DNA from: Phanerochaete sordida
Taxonomy: Eukaryota > Basidiomycota > Agaricomycetes > Polyporales > Phanerochaetaceae
DNA length: 64,000 nucleotides
Assembly: GCA_019973155.2 (NCBI GenBank)
Contig: BPQB01000010.1
Span: forward strand, 660,743 to 724,742
Direction: 5' to 3'
Positions 1 through 10,553 of the stretch are shown piece after piece. The stretch's first letter is position 1. Each line of letters starts with the position of its first letter. Made by a program: the position numbers and the translations under genes. The notes under the pieces were generated by a model. The model did no database searches and had not been told where the DNA came from. It was given only the letters and a program-made list of their open reading frames with translations.

Positions 1-127
1 TGGGGACTCGCGTTGAACGCTATCTTCGAGACCAGTATCATGCCCCATTATCCACGTTGAAAGCGCTAAAGTTGCTGTTGGATCCGTTTGAGAGCAGCTT
101 GTAGCTTTGCTATCCTGGTGTATGTAG

Positions 128-2013
128 TCAGAGAATGATGACGACTTCTGCGGCTCGTGGTGGAATGATTTCGCTCACCAGATATCTAGTCTCCGTTGCA
201 CAGCAGCCGGGCTCAATTGAGGGAAGGAATCTCTTCCTGACCCTCTGTTCCGTCTTGCTTTCCACCCTCTTTTCGGCTTCGCTATCCTTTCTGCTCCGCT
301 CCTGATACAGAGATCCGGCTGTCACGGCAGCTGTGACTAGTACTGGCACCACCATCAACGCATCTCCGGCGCGGACGCGATCTGGAGCCGGAATACGCCC
401 ATGCGAGGGCTCGAGGGGCCTGCGGACGGGGCGAGGGCGAAGGTTTCCCAGCTGAGTAGCGATCTTGTACGAGATCGATGCAGATCCACGGGTTCCCGCA
501 GCCAGGTTGGCGGCAGCGTGGTGTGCGGTGGACTGATGTTTACAAAGAAAGACTGATTATGTATGCCAGACTCTGAATTATGAGGATCACGGTACCTTGT
601 CACATACCACGCGTGCCCGACCGGACTTTATTAGTCTGTGGATTGGCTGTTCCGGCTTGTCGTCGGGGCCATGTAAATAGGCCGCACAGTCCGCATCATA
701 AGCTTGAATAAAAAGAGTGCCGAACAGATTCCCTTCTAGCTGCTCACTAAAGGCCGACCAGTCTAGATGTTCTTCAATATTCTTGACTTCGCCAGAGGAT
801 ATGATCAGCAACAAATTGATGACCGCTGGCACGCCGTCTTCAAGAATGAAAGAAGCTTCCAAAGATATGTTGCAGGTTGAGGATGGCTGGATCGCTTGGT
901 ATTCTCCTAGTAAGGACTCAAAGGTAAGAAACACCGTGGCACAGATTGATGCAGAGTGAGAGTCGGACGCACCGTCTCCTGGAACGAAATTCACCTTAAC
1001 ATAATCACACTTGCAGGAACTACATAGAGTCGATAGCAGCGACGCTGTACGCTTCCACTCGTCCGCATAAGCAGGAGGACACCGCACGGAGACGAGAACC
1101 GAGGAAGAAACAGCGTAGGAGTGATCTTCCATGTAGGCCTCTGGATCTGCGAAACCGAGGGTGCATCGAACTGACATGAGCTCTAGAGGTCGCAGCAGAT
1201 CCCTATGCGTAGCATGACGCTCTGCGAGCAGGCCAACACCCGAGTCCAATGTGGCAAAACAGATGTCTTGGCAGCGACAGGACCTCACGGTCTGCAGCTG
1301 GGCGATGAGTCTGCTGACGACGGCGACGCTGGTGATCTCCAGGCCATACAGGAGGAGTTCTGCAATGCATAGAATCCATGCGGGGACCGAAGGGGGCAAA
1401 GTATCCAAGACAGCGCATTTCATTTTAGCATGTGTTTTTAGGGGTGTCGAGCTCTTCAAGCTGGACGCAGGCTTCCACGAAGTGGGGTTGGGAAGTACGA
1501 TGATGCGTACTGCGGCGTTGGTTTGCTTCAACTCACGAGCGCGGTGTAGCCACGGTCGCTTTGGCCGCGACGGACCCACTGCAAGGTCCACTTTGTCGAT
1601 CAGCTTGATTATGGGAGGACCTAGAGCGAGTAGCACGTCGATGTCCTTCTTCGACCTAAGGACGAGATGCTGGAAGAGAAGAGGTCTCAGCACGGTCGCC
1701 CAGTGCCTACAAGTTAAGGAGCATTGGGATAAGATACGCTTGTCTGAGGTCGATAATGGTTGGCTGGACGGGTAAATGAGTAGGATGGCGTGTATAATTT
1801 CAGGAGGAAGACATATTGCCGGGCTTGTCTTGTTGGGCTGCATGAACCATCTAGTCAGAACGCGCAAAGCAGGTATTGCAGTATGTACAATGCACATGCC
1901 TTTCTGTACCATCCGAATCTCTTCAGGAGCTCTGGGAAGCTCTCCTGGGCACGGCATGTGGCTTGGATGATCAGGAGTACAGCCAGGAATCCGCTCAGAA
2001 GTTTGAGTAGCAT
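128..2013 (-). CDS. F-box-like protein, copy 1
   Basis: Basidiomycete F-box-like protein, a family expected to recruit substrates to SCF ubiquitin ligases. The three-exon model closes at 581 aa: exons 1900-2013, 608-1837 and 128-532. The F-box-like segment starts at CLPPEIIHAIL near residue 46 and continues through LSQCSLTCRHWATVLRPLLF. The C-terminal exon carries the GNLRPR...PLEPSHG segment shared with the paralogue at 4.2-5.9 kb. I chose the start at 2013 because ATGCTA and its upstream bases align with the start of copy 2. Odd points: exon 1 encodes a hydrophobic, signal-like stretch (FLAVLLIIQA) that copy 2 lacks. Intron 1 (1838-1899) begins with GC (gcatgt) where copy 2 has gtatgt. The last exon reads about 60 codons past the point where copy 2 stops. 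The substrate is unknown, and I did not identify a repeat domain after the F-box. Confidence 0.75.
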
Positions 2014-2535
2014 GTCGTGTCGCAGCGAAGTCTGTCAGATGGCCGCGAACGCAGGAGCAAAGCAGTTACTAATATACGGCAGAATGTGCGCACCTTCGCC
2101 CTCGCAGTGTCGCCAGAGTTAAGTTGCCGTCGGTAGGAGGTACGATCGTGGTAAATCATCAATACCACGCTGCCTCGCGACGGTTCGCTCATCACACTTC
2201 TTAGCGTTCATGCGCACGAAATGCATATTGCGAGGAAGGGTGATCAAAAAATCTGGTAAGCGGTACCACCAGAATGCAGTCCTTGGGCTGCGTGTCCGTT
2301 ATATGCACAGCAAAACGGCGCGATCTACGTTCGACTCTATTATCGAACAAAGTCGCGCAGTCGAGCCTGAAGACTGTGGCAATACATGGCGATATGCAGC
2401 TAAATTGAGCTCATTTCCGCTACTCGGCTGATTCTCCACGCACCTAGGTACCCCACGTGCACCGCAGGCCGGTGCAATACGTGGCCGCCGCGTTGGGGGC
2501 ACACCGTCGTCTTGCGTGCAAAACCTGTATTTGAT

Positions 2536-2676
2536 TGATCTAGTCACAAAGGTCGCGCCTTGGCTGAGGGGGGTCGTGGGAACGCAATTTGGCCGTGATT
2601 TGGCCTGCCGGCTGGACCTGAAAGATGGCGCTTAGACCCCCCTCAGCCAAGGTGCGACTTTTTGTGACCAGCCTAG
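2536..2676. mobile_element. hAT-like foldback MITE, 141 bp
   Basis: A 141-bp element flanked by a perfect 8-bp direct repeat, TATTTGAT (2528-2535 and 2677-2684). An 8-bp target-site duplication is typical of hAT transposons. The two ends are long inverted repeats. The left arm from 2541 reads TAGTCACAAAGGTCGCGCC then TTGGCTGAGGGGGGTC; the reverse complement of the right arm gives TGGTCACAAAAAGTCGCACC then TTGGCTGAGGGGGGTC. The middle of about 60 bp has no coding capacity. The paralogous region near 6350-6390 lacks the element, so it inserted after the segmental duplication. I saw no transposase and no second copy in the window. Confidence 0.7.
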
Positions 2677-2732
2677 TATTTGATGGCACATCGTCCAATC
2701 GCAGGCATCAGATGACCACTATCAGATAAGAT

Positions 2733-2946
2733 AGTGTACTGCGCCCCGTCGCGGCCTTCGCATCCGTTCCTCGTCGACCGTCCCTGCATCCATTCGCTGC
2801 GGCCGCCACGTAAAATGTACAGAGGTAGCCAAGGTGGACCCGTACAAATTTCAGCACGCAGGATGTGGCCCCTAGAAGGCTCCGCTGACCAGTACGGCGG
2901 CCGTCCTCTGCGGGGCTAGTACACGGAAGTTCGTGCGCGCGGAAGC
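2733..2946 (+). pseudogene. Relic of AIF-like oxidoreductase promoter and first exon
   Basis: This stretch aligns by eye with 6448-6665, the promoter and first exon of the oxidoreductase at 6590. Matching landmarks in order are a CCCTGC-TCC--TCGCTGCGG block, the TATA position (here cgtaaaa instead of cgtataaaa), an ATG (2863-2865 against 6590-6592), GGCCGTCCT(C/G)TGCGG for the Rossmann start, and GTGCGCGCGG just after the exon 1 donor. The reading frame is destroyed and nothing downstream resembles the rest of the enzyme. It marks the far edge of the duplication that also carried F-box copy 1. Confidence 0.6.
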
Positions 2947-3121
2947 TGATGTTGCAACGCGACCTTCATCCGCCATCCGAGGCCATGATACGGACACTAT
3001 GTAGTCTCGCTTACTATCCTTTCAATATTGCAGAGTAACGTAGGCAGGGTTTTGCTCAGACACGGGGGTGAAAGGTACTGTAGACTACTCTCTCAGAATG
3101 TGGTGGATATCATAAATAATA

Positions 3122-4104
3122 TCAAGATACGTCCCGGCAGATAACTGGCTGCCAGCTGTCTATTGAGACGTGTCTCAGCTCGATGAGATAGAGGCGCTTG
3201 AAGAGTTCGGTGTCAAGCTTCCACGATGGCTCCGAGGCATGGTATTTCTCGTAGGATTTCTCCTGCATCGGGACGCATAGTTACATTGCCTGAGACGTAC
3301 GACACTAGTATAAGTCACTTGCCTCGCAGAATTTACGGATCAGCGTGGCGACGCGCTGAGCAACTCGCTCAAGCGTCACAGGCTTCTTTTCCCACACATG
3401 CTCGAAGATGTCAATAGCATTGTGGCGGCACCATGGGGCGTAGCCCGGCCACTGTCTCCGATGAGCGACGGAGGCTGGACATGCACTTACACGACTCACG
3501 AGGATATGCAAAGCGACACGTCCACCAGCCGATAGCTTTGGTTGAGACTGTGCACCGTCAAGACACCAGATGGGAAGGCGTAGTGCATCAGTGAGGCGGA
3601 CGCCCGGTCTCCCGGCGTGCACGAAGGGTATGCTTGCGAGTCGATCGAACGTGGACTGGTCCGCGGGCGGTCTGTAGTCTTGCTGAGGGACGATGATTCC
3701 GGGAAGCTCCCGGCTAATGGCGTCGCCGTAGTCGCAGAATGAGTGATAAGAGGGCTGGGGTGATATGAGAATGCACGCGCGCCACACGAGCGCAAACGTG
3801 GACCTTACCGGAGACTCAGAAACAGGTATAGATCGAGTTTCGTCGTCGATTCGGGCACATTCCGAGCGCGTCAAGGCGGGTGAGGTCACTTTGAGATATC
3901 CTTCGGCACTTTCTCCAGCTCTCTAGAGCGCGGTGAGTGAACTGTAATTATCGGTACAAGTCGGGTGAAGTAATAGAAAGCTAGGGAAGAATATGCACGA
4001 CGTGCACTCCACAATCGAAGTGTAAGAAATGAGCTCACTGAGGACTCGCACACAGTCAGGGGCCAAGCTTCATGAAGGCGCAGATTGGTAGTGGGAATAG
4101 GCAT
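3122..4104 (-). CDS. Orphan basidiomycete protein, WPGYAPW family, copy 1
   Basis: I do not know a function for this family. Minus-strand exons are 3754-3491, 3451-3323 and 3262-3122, plus an upstream exon at 3922-3809; the start is probably 4104 but that 5' join is uncertain. Conserved blocks shared with the copy at 25.9 kb are SYH...DY, LPG(V/I)(V/I)VPQQ, GLPGIRLADALRLPI-like, WPGYAPW, NAIDIF, LERVAQRVATLIRKFCE and, at the C-terminus, LYLIELRHVS..SWQPVIC. No signal peptide or membrane helix is evident. The intron at 3263-3322 starts with GC (gcaagt) where the sister gene has gtgcgt. It lies between the two halves of the F-box duplication but is not itself duplicated there; its relative is about 22 kb away on the other strand. 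Confidence 0.65.
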
Positions 4105-4212
4105 TGAGGTGGCTGAGTAGTTTCTGTGGATAATACTTCCATAGTAGTTTACCTATAGTGCAATAGGCGAAAGATCAGGATTTTGATGGTCCGTGATGAA
4201 GTAGTGAGAAAT

Positions 4213-5870
4213 TCAGCCCACCAGAGATCCGGCGGTGGCCAGTGCAGACACGAGTGACAGCGCGTCTTCGATGCCTATATGGTTTGGGTCCGGAGAAGGC
4301 TCATGCGAGGGCTCGAGGGACCCGCGTTGAAATCGAGGGCGCAGGTTTCCCAGCTTAGTGACGATGCTGTAGGTGCTTGTAGTGACGTCATGAGCCTCTA
4401 CTGCTGCTGAGGCAGCAGTAAAGTCGTGGGTTGACTGGTATTTCTAGAGGACAGATTATTATCATATGTTCAAAGACTCCAAAATTCGAAGACGATCACG
4501 GTACCCTGTCACTTACCACGCGCACTCGACCGTACTTGATCGCCCTCTGAATCGGCTGCTCCAGCGTGTCGTCGGAGATATCGAGGTAAGTGGCCCATTT
4601 GATGTTTGAGGTCTGAATGATAAGATCGCCGAACGGACTCTCTTCCGTGAACGCGTCGCCGAGAGCCGACCAATCCAAGTGGCTTTCAATATCTTCCACC
4701 AGACCAGAAGAGACCGTGAGCAAGAAATCGATAGCTGCTGATATGTCGCCTTGGGGATCCAGAGTGAAGGATGCCTCCAGCAAGATGTCGCAGGTGGAGT
4801 ACTGCTCGATCGCTCGAGATCCACCTGGAAAGCAGCTCGAAGAATCAGGAATATCTCGACAGAAAACGATATGAAAGAACATGGTAGACGCACCGCCTCC
4901 TGAAACGAAGCATACCTTCGCGTAATCATACACGCAGGTATTGCATAGACGTGGTAACAGCGACGTCGTATACGTCCACGCGTCCGCGAGATCGGGAGCA
5001 CACCGCACGGAGACGAGAATAGAGGAAGATACCAAGTCAGAATGGTCAGGCGCGTTGTCCTGTAGTAGGGCCGCACTGCCAATGGTACATCCACTCGACG
5101 TGACCTCGAGATCTTGCATCGATCTCCTATAGGCAGCACGGCCCGGGCGCAACGCGAGTAGGGGCGTAGCTGAGTCCAAGATTGCGAAGCTGACGTCTCG
5201 GCAGCTGCAGGACCGCACAGTCTGCAGCTGGGCGACGAGTCTGCTGACGACGGCGACGCTGGCGAGCTGCAGGCCGTACAGGTACAGCTCGGTGATGCAT
5301 AGCGTCCATGCAGGAACCAGGGGAGGGAGGGAGTCCAACATCGCGTACTCCATCTCGATATGGTGGTTCCCCAGGACTGTCGGGATGGTTGAGCCGGAGG
5401 TAGGCCTCCAAGACCCCGGGTCGTGGAGTGCGAGTAGGCGTATGGTGACGGAGTCGTTGATGTGCTTCAGCTTGCGGGCGTAGTGTAGCCACGGCTTCTC
5501 TGGAAGCGACGGACCTATTGCGAGATCCACGGTGGAGACCAGCTCGATGACGGACCGAGGTAGAGCGAGGAGCGTGAGGATATCCTCCCTCGACTTGAGA
5601 ACGAGATGCTGGAAGAGAAGAGGTCTTAGTACGGTCGCCCAATGCTTGCATGTCAATGAGTATTGAGATAAAGTGCGTTTTTCTTGCGACGAGAACGGCC
5701 GGCCTTCTGAGTAAGTCAACAGGATAACGTGAATGACTTCAGGAGGAAGGCATGTTGTGGAGCTCTGCTTTCTCGGCTACATTCATAAAGTCAGGGCACG
5801 TCCAGCAAGCATTGAAGAGCGCACATACCTTTCGGTACCTTCCCAGTCCGTCTAAGAGCTTTCGTAGCAT
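4213..5870 (-). CDS. F-box-like protein, copy 2
   Basis: Paralogue of the gene at 128-2013. The three-exon model closes at 507 aa: 5829-5870, 4517-5776 and 4213-4434. The F-box-like motif starts at CLPPEVIHVIL and continues TLSQYSLTCKHWATVLRPLLF. Both introns use GT-AG (gtatgt and gtaagt). The first exon encodes only MLRKLLDGLGRYRK, so the hydrophobic leader of copy 1 is absent. The C-terminal exon ends GIEDALSLVSALATAGSLVG. The role is presumed to be SCF substrate recognition from the F-box alone. Its upstream region is shared with copy 1, apart from the MITE, and runs directly into the promoter of the oxidoreductase at 6590, so the two genes are divergently arranged. Confidence 0.75.
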
Positions 5871-6535
5871 GTCCCCTTGTAGCAGAGTTTGTCTCGATGG
5901 CTGCGAGTAAGAGGGAAGGGCAGAGTTCAAGGCTCTCAGTCGATAGAGCAATGCGAGTGTTCCTCAAGGCATTACCGCTCTCAAACCGTCGTTCTCATGA
6001 TTGTCGTCGGAAAACGGCGCGATCCTAGTAAACCAGCGTCAAGTTCAAGTTGCTTCACAAGGCACGTCTCTTTGCGTCCATGCACAAGAAAGGCGTACTC
6101 CAATGGGCGCAGCGTCATCGTGTTGTGCTCCTCGGGCCGCATGACTGCGACGCCTACAGCAAAACGGCGCATCGCCTGCGTACAATGTCCCCAAACAAAG
6201 TCGCGCAGCCAAAGACCCTAGCAAAAATGGGCGACACGCGCCCAGAGTGAGCTCATTTCCGCTATTCTGGGGCGATGCCCGACGCACCTGGGCCCCTCAT
6301 GCCCCCTTCAGACCGATGCAATGCGCTGTCGTCGGAGAGAGGCCCCCGCCTTACGTGCAAACCCCGTCCGCGACGGCACGCCGTCCAATCGCACGCCGGC
6401 TCGCGTGAGGTCCATTATCAGATAAGATGCGCGGAGTGGTGTGATTTGATCGCGTCTTATCTCATCGCGCGCCGGCCGCCCCCTGGACCGCCCACCATCT
6501 TCACCCTGCCCTGCGTCCGCTCGCTGCGGACGTCG

Positions 6536-6542
6536 TATAAAA
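6536..6542 (+). promoter_or_regulatory. TATA box of AIF-like oxidoreductase
   Basis: TATAAAA sits about 50 bp upstream of the start codon at 6590, in a duplicated promoter block. The relic copy at 2733-2946 has lost it (cgtaaaa). The placement fits a core promoter element. Confidence 0.55.
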
Positions 6543-6589
6543 ATGGCTGGTACACGAGATGGGGGCATACACACTCACGAACATACAAG

Positions 6590-8348
6590 ATGGCTCACAA
6601 GGCGCCGTTGACTAGAACTGTCGCCGTCCTCGGCGGATCGTACGGAGGTGGGTGCGCGCGGCTGGAGGTGCGACGCGACGCTCACTGGCGTGCTAGGGCA
6701 TGGCGCGGCGACTACGCTCGCGCATAACCTGCCGGAGAACTGGAGGGTAGTCGTTATTGACCGGAATAGGTGCGTTATGCGGGTACCCCACGTCCGAGTG
6801 ACGTCTGACGGTGTATGGTCTCCAGCCACATGAACCGTGCGTACCTGCTTTCCTCTAGCCCCACCAAGCTACTGAACACGTAATCCAGATCTCTACGTCT
6901 TTCCGCGCTACTCCGTGGTCCCTGGACACGACCACAAGGCCTGTACGCACACGACCCCTGCGAAACCCGCCCCCACCCTGCTGACGCGCCCCCAGTCATA
7001 CCCTACACCGGCCTCTTCAACACGCGCGACGCCTCCGGCACCCCCATCCCACCTCAGAACCCGCGGCACGCCGTCGTGCACGCCTCCGTGCTCGCGATCG
7101 CTGAACACACCCTCACGCTCTCGCGCGCCGCGCCCGAGGCGGGCGTCCCCGAACCGACACTCACCTTCGACTACCTCGTGTACGCCGCCGGCTCGCACCA
7201 GCCCGCGCCGATCGACCTCTGGGGCGCGCGGAACCTCGCCGGCGCGGCGTGCGACGGCACGCAACCGGCCGGCGTGCGCTGGATGCAGGCGGCGCAGGCG
7301 CGTGTGCGCGCGGCGCCGAGTGTGCTTGTCGTCGGCGGTGGCGCGCTTGGCATCCGTGCGTGTTTTCTTTTTTTTGGGGGGCGCGGGTGGCGGGGTGCTG
7401 ATGGAGTGTAGAGTATGCGACGGACATCGCGAGTGCGTATCCCGAGAAGCGCGTCACGATCCTGCACTCGCGCGCGCAGCTCCTGCCGAAGTTCGACGCG
7501 CAGATGCACGAGCGCAGTGCGTGTCCATGTTGGGTGTGCCGCTGAGCGTTGGGCTGACCGACTTTCACAGTCGTCACGCGCATGGCCGAGCTGAAGATCG
7601 ACGTCATCCTCGGCGAGCGCCTCGACCTGTCCACCGTGCCGCCCAGCGCGCTCACCGACTCGGGCGAGCACGTCCTCCGCACGCTCTCCGGGCGCGAGAT
7701 CCGTGCCGGCCTCGTCGTACGTCCCCACACCTCTTGCGCACCCCGCACAACAGCTCACGAACGCGCACGCAGCTCCTCTGCACGGGTCAGCGCCCGAACA
7801 CGGAGCTCCTGAGCACATTGGCGCCAGACGCGATCCTTCCGGACGGCCAGGTGCGCATCACGCCGACGATGCAGGTCGCCGCGTCGTCGGGAGAGGGGGC
7901 CGGGTATGATGGCCTCCGGGTGCTGCATCCGCATATCTTCGTCATTGGCGACGCCGCGGACGCGTTTGGAGAGTGCAAGCTTGGGCATTGTGCCTCGAGC
8001 CAGGTATGCGTCGTCGTTTTTGAGTGACACTCCTGGGCTGACTTCGTATAGGGCAAGGTCGCCGCGAACAACATCCTCAAGCTAGTCCGGCGCCAGGAGG
8101 GCTCCACAGAGGAAGAGCCTCTCGACACTTACACGCCTGGCCCGCCGGGCATCAAGCTTTCCCTCGGACTTGTGCGTACTTTCTGCACCGAAGCTGACGA
8201 GACGCTCACCACGTCGTTCGTGCCGCAGGGCTATGGGTTGTTCCTGCGCGGAAGCAACGGCGGGGCCATCGACGAGATGCTCAATCCGCCTGAGGACTGG
8301 AACGCGGCGTACATGTGGCGCGTCTTTGGCCATGCTGGGGTCCACTAG
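6590..8348 (+). CDS. AIF/AMID-like FAD-dependent oxidoreductase
   Basis: Pyridine-nucleotide-disulphide oxidoreductase of the AIF/AMID (NDH-2-like) group: FAD enzymes that oxidise NAD(P)H, often mitochondrial or membrane-associated. The ten-exon model closes at 425 aa: 6590-6647, 6697-6769, 6826-6836, 6889-6942, 6996-7355, 7412-7516, 7571-7716, 7773-8003, 8052-8171 and 8229-8348. Motifs in order: N-terminal FAD Rossmann start VAVLGGSYGG; RNSHMNHLYVFPRYSVVPGH; HKAFIPY; YLVYAAGSH; NAD(P)-binding VLVVGGGALGI; and FAD-contact segment FVIGDAADAF followed by GHCASSQGKVAANNI. Without the 11-nt exon 6826-6836 the frame breaks; with it the canonical RNSHxNHLYVFPR motif is restored. No clear targeting signal is visible. 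A degenerate first exon of this gene lies at 2733-2946. Confidence 0.88.
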
Positions 8349-9216
8349 TGCCAGTGATTGAAGAAGATTTGGGTTGTGGGACGATGGCCGCAAGATGAGT
8401 GGTCTTCTGCACTCGAGGGGCTCGTAGATACGTAACGTCAGTGCCTCACCACGACATAGATGAATATACTTTCGAATTCGAAGCTATGTTTTATCCGTCA
8501 TGGGAGGTCGTGGATATCCATGTCAACGAGCTGGCGCTCCGCCGGGCGTCAACGTTCTGGGCGCATCAGAGGTCTTTGTGGCGCTCACGTGGCTCTGGCT
8601 TCTTGCCAAGACTTTTCCTGTCGTGGGGGACGACCTCTCCCCACCAGCCCCCAAGCACTTCCAGACGGCACAGAACACACGAGTGGTGGGGCTATTTCAC
8701 CACAGCGGCCATGGCATGCGCATTTCGCGGGGTAGCCTGCGTGGAATGGGGAGAGGTGCGCCGTGCCATGTTCTCGTCCCCAGCGGAACGCAGCTTCGGC
8801 TGACCGCGTTGCGGTTGCCTGCAACGTCTTCCTCGGATTCTAGACTGCGCTTTACGCGTCCTGCGCCTTGTGCGCTGGGCTGGTTCCACTCGCTTGAACA
8901 CAGCCGACGCCCACGAAGGCGCATTTATTTCTGGCAGAATGACCTCCTGCCCGACCGGGTGGGCTTGGCAGGGCCCCACGCGTCGTTACCATCACGGACA
9001 CGGCTCGCCGCGGAGGCACCCTTCTCGCCTCGCCCAGCCAATCCGCGCGTAGCGAGGCGTATCAACCGGCGACTGCGTTTCAAGGCCCGCCGACAATATA
9101 TGAGGGGGCCCCCGCGCCCTGCGCCCTCCACATCCCCGCCGTCGCCCTCCTGCCCCGTGCTGTCATTCCTGGACCCCTACTTTCCTCTCTCTAGACACTA
9201 ATTACTTTCTTGGGAT
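8349..9216. other. Intergenic, promoter of first secreted glycoprotein gene
   Basis: I see no gene here. The 3' half is the promoter and 5' UTR of the gene at 9217, including a TATA-like element. A short block around ttctggcag (near 8935) recurs near 11110 upstream of the tandem paralogue, so promoter sequence was probably copied with the gene. Confidence 0.4.
9095..9101 (+). promoter_or_regulatory. TATA-like element of secreted glycoprotein gene 1
   Basis: AATATAT lies about 116 bp upstream of the start at 9217, in otherwise GC-rich sequence, followed by a pyrimidine-rich leader typical of highly expressed fungal genes. Confidence 0.4.
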
Positions 9217-10553
9217 ATGTCCCGCGCCGCTCTTTCCGTGCTCCTTGCGTTCGTCGCTGCCGCCGTTGCCCAGCAGGACCCGCCCGGCTCGACCCCGCTT
9301 GCTGAGAAGCACTTCTCCTACCCCGATGGCATCGTACGTCGCATCGCCCGCACACACCGTTACCTCCGCCGCTGACGCCGCCCCACAGCCCTACAAGGTC
9401 GACACCCTGACCGGTATCCGTGGCACCCAGTCCGGCTACAACATGTGTAACTCGACGACGGAGGGCCCCGAGTCGCTCTGCCAGACCGGCTTCATCAACC
9501 ACATCGATGGTGCGTCGCCTTGTCCGCGCTTGCGTACCGCCAGCTCATCCGCACGCAGACTGGTGTGTGTGGGCGCCGCCCAGCGGCCCGACCACCATCG
9601 GCGACTCCGAGGGCGACGAGGTCGCGTGGTGCACGAAGCCCGGCCGCGGCACGCGCATCATCCCCGCGGGCGCGATCACTGGCGTGCAGTTCCTCCGCGC
9701 CAAGTCGTACGTCGAAGTCCTCGCGTTCTTCGACCAGACCCTCCTCAACATGACGCCCGACGACTTCGGTGGCGAGCTCGACCCCCACGGCCGTGATCTC
9801 GTGAGTCGCCCGGCGGCGAGCTTTGCAGGGGTGCTGATTATGGGACTGTGTAGCGTGGTAACCCCATGGGTGGTCTCATCTACTCGAACGGCCTGCCCAT
9901 GAGCGGTTCGGGCGACAACAACACCTTCACGCAGGTCATCGAGTGGCACAAGTACGTCTGCATTTTATTCCGCTGCACCAGACACTAACCACCGCACGCG
10001 CAGCTTCATCGGCGCGAACTTCTCGTGCTTCAAGGCGTGCGACCCGCAGGACCCCGACGCGCCCAACTACTGCTACAACCGCCTCGACCGCGTCGGCATC
10101 AGCTACGTGTGCCCGAACCAGGCGCAGAACAACGTCTTCGAGGTCTGCGACTCGGACAACCAGGACTTCGTCGGCGTCTACACCTCCGACGGCCAGACGC
10201 TCACCTACACGCAGCCCGCGGACGACGTCCCGATCACGATGCCCTACACCGCGCGCATCCCCGCCTCCTCGAACTGCGTCACGTACCAGAGCACGGACCT
10301 CTTCCCGAACCTGCCCACGCCCACGCGCGCGGCGGCCTCCGCCGGCGCGACGCCCACCGGCTCCGGCTCCGGCGCGGGCTCGCCCTCGCGCACCGGCTCC
10401 GCGGGCTCGTCGCCGACGGGCGCGAAGGGCTCCGGCTCGTCGAGCGGCGGTGCGGCCCCCACGGGAGGCGCTGCGACCGGCGGTGCGGCGGCGCTCCACG
10501 GCTCTGCGTTCGCGGCCTTTGCGGGCCTCGCGGGTGCCGTGTTCTTCCTGTAG
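9217..10553 (+). CDS. Secreted 'macrophage-activating glycoprotein'-like protein 1
   Basis: Secreted basidiomycete protein of the family that databases often name 'macrofage activating glycoprotein' (name recalled from memory; the biological role in the fungus is unknown). The five-exon model closes at 375 aa: 9217-9333, 9389-9509, 9559-9800, 9854-9951 and 10004-10553. A signal peptide (MSRAALSVLLAFVAAAVA) is followed by the conserved GIRGTQSGYNMCNSTTEG, DDWCVWAPPSGPTTIGD, WCTKPGRGTRIIPAGAI and SCFKACDP blocks with many cysteines. A Ser/Thr/Gly/Pro-rich tail of about 70 residues and a hydrophobic C-terminus (AFAGLAGAVFFL) predict a GPI anchor at the wall or membrane. The gene at 11218 is a tandem paralogue with exons 2, 3 and 4 of exactly the same length. 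Confidence 0.85.

Noticed and set aside
6770..6888. Apparent one-base frameshift in the AIF-like oxidoreductase
   Set aside because: An 11-nt microexon at 6826-6836 with normal flanking introns restores both phase and the conserved motif, so I do not call a pseudogene.
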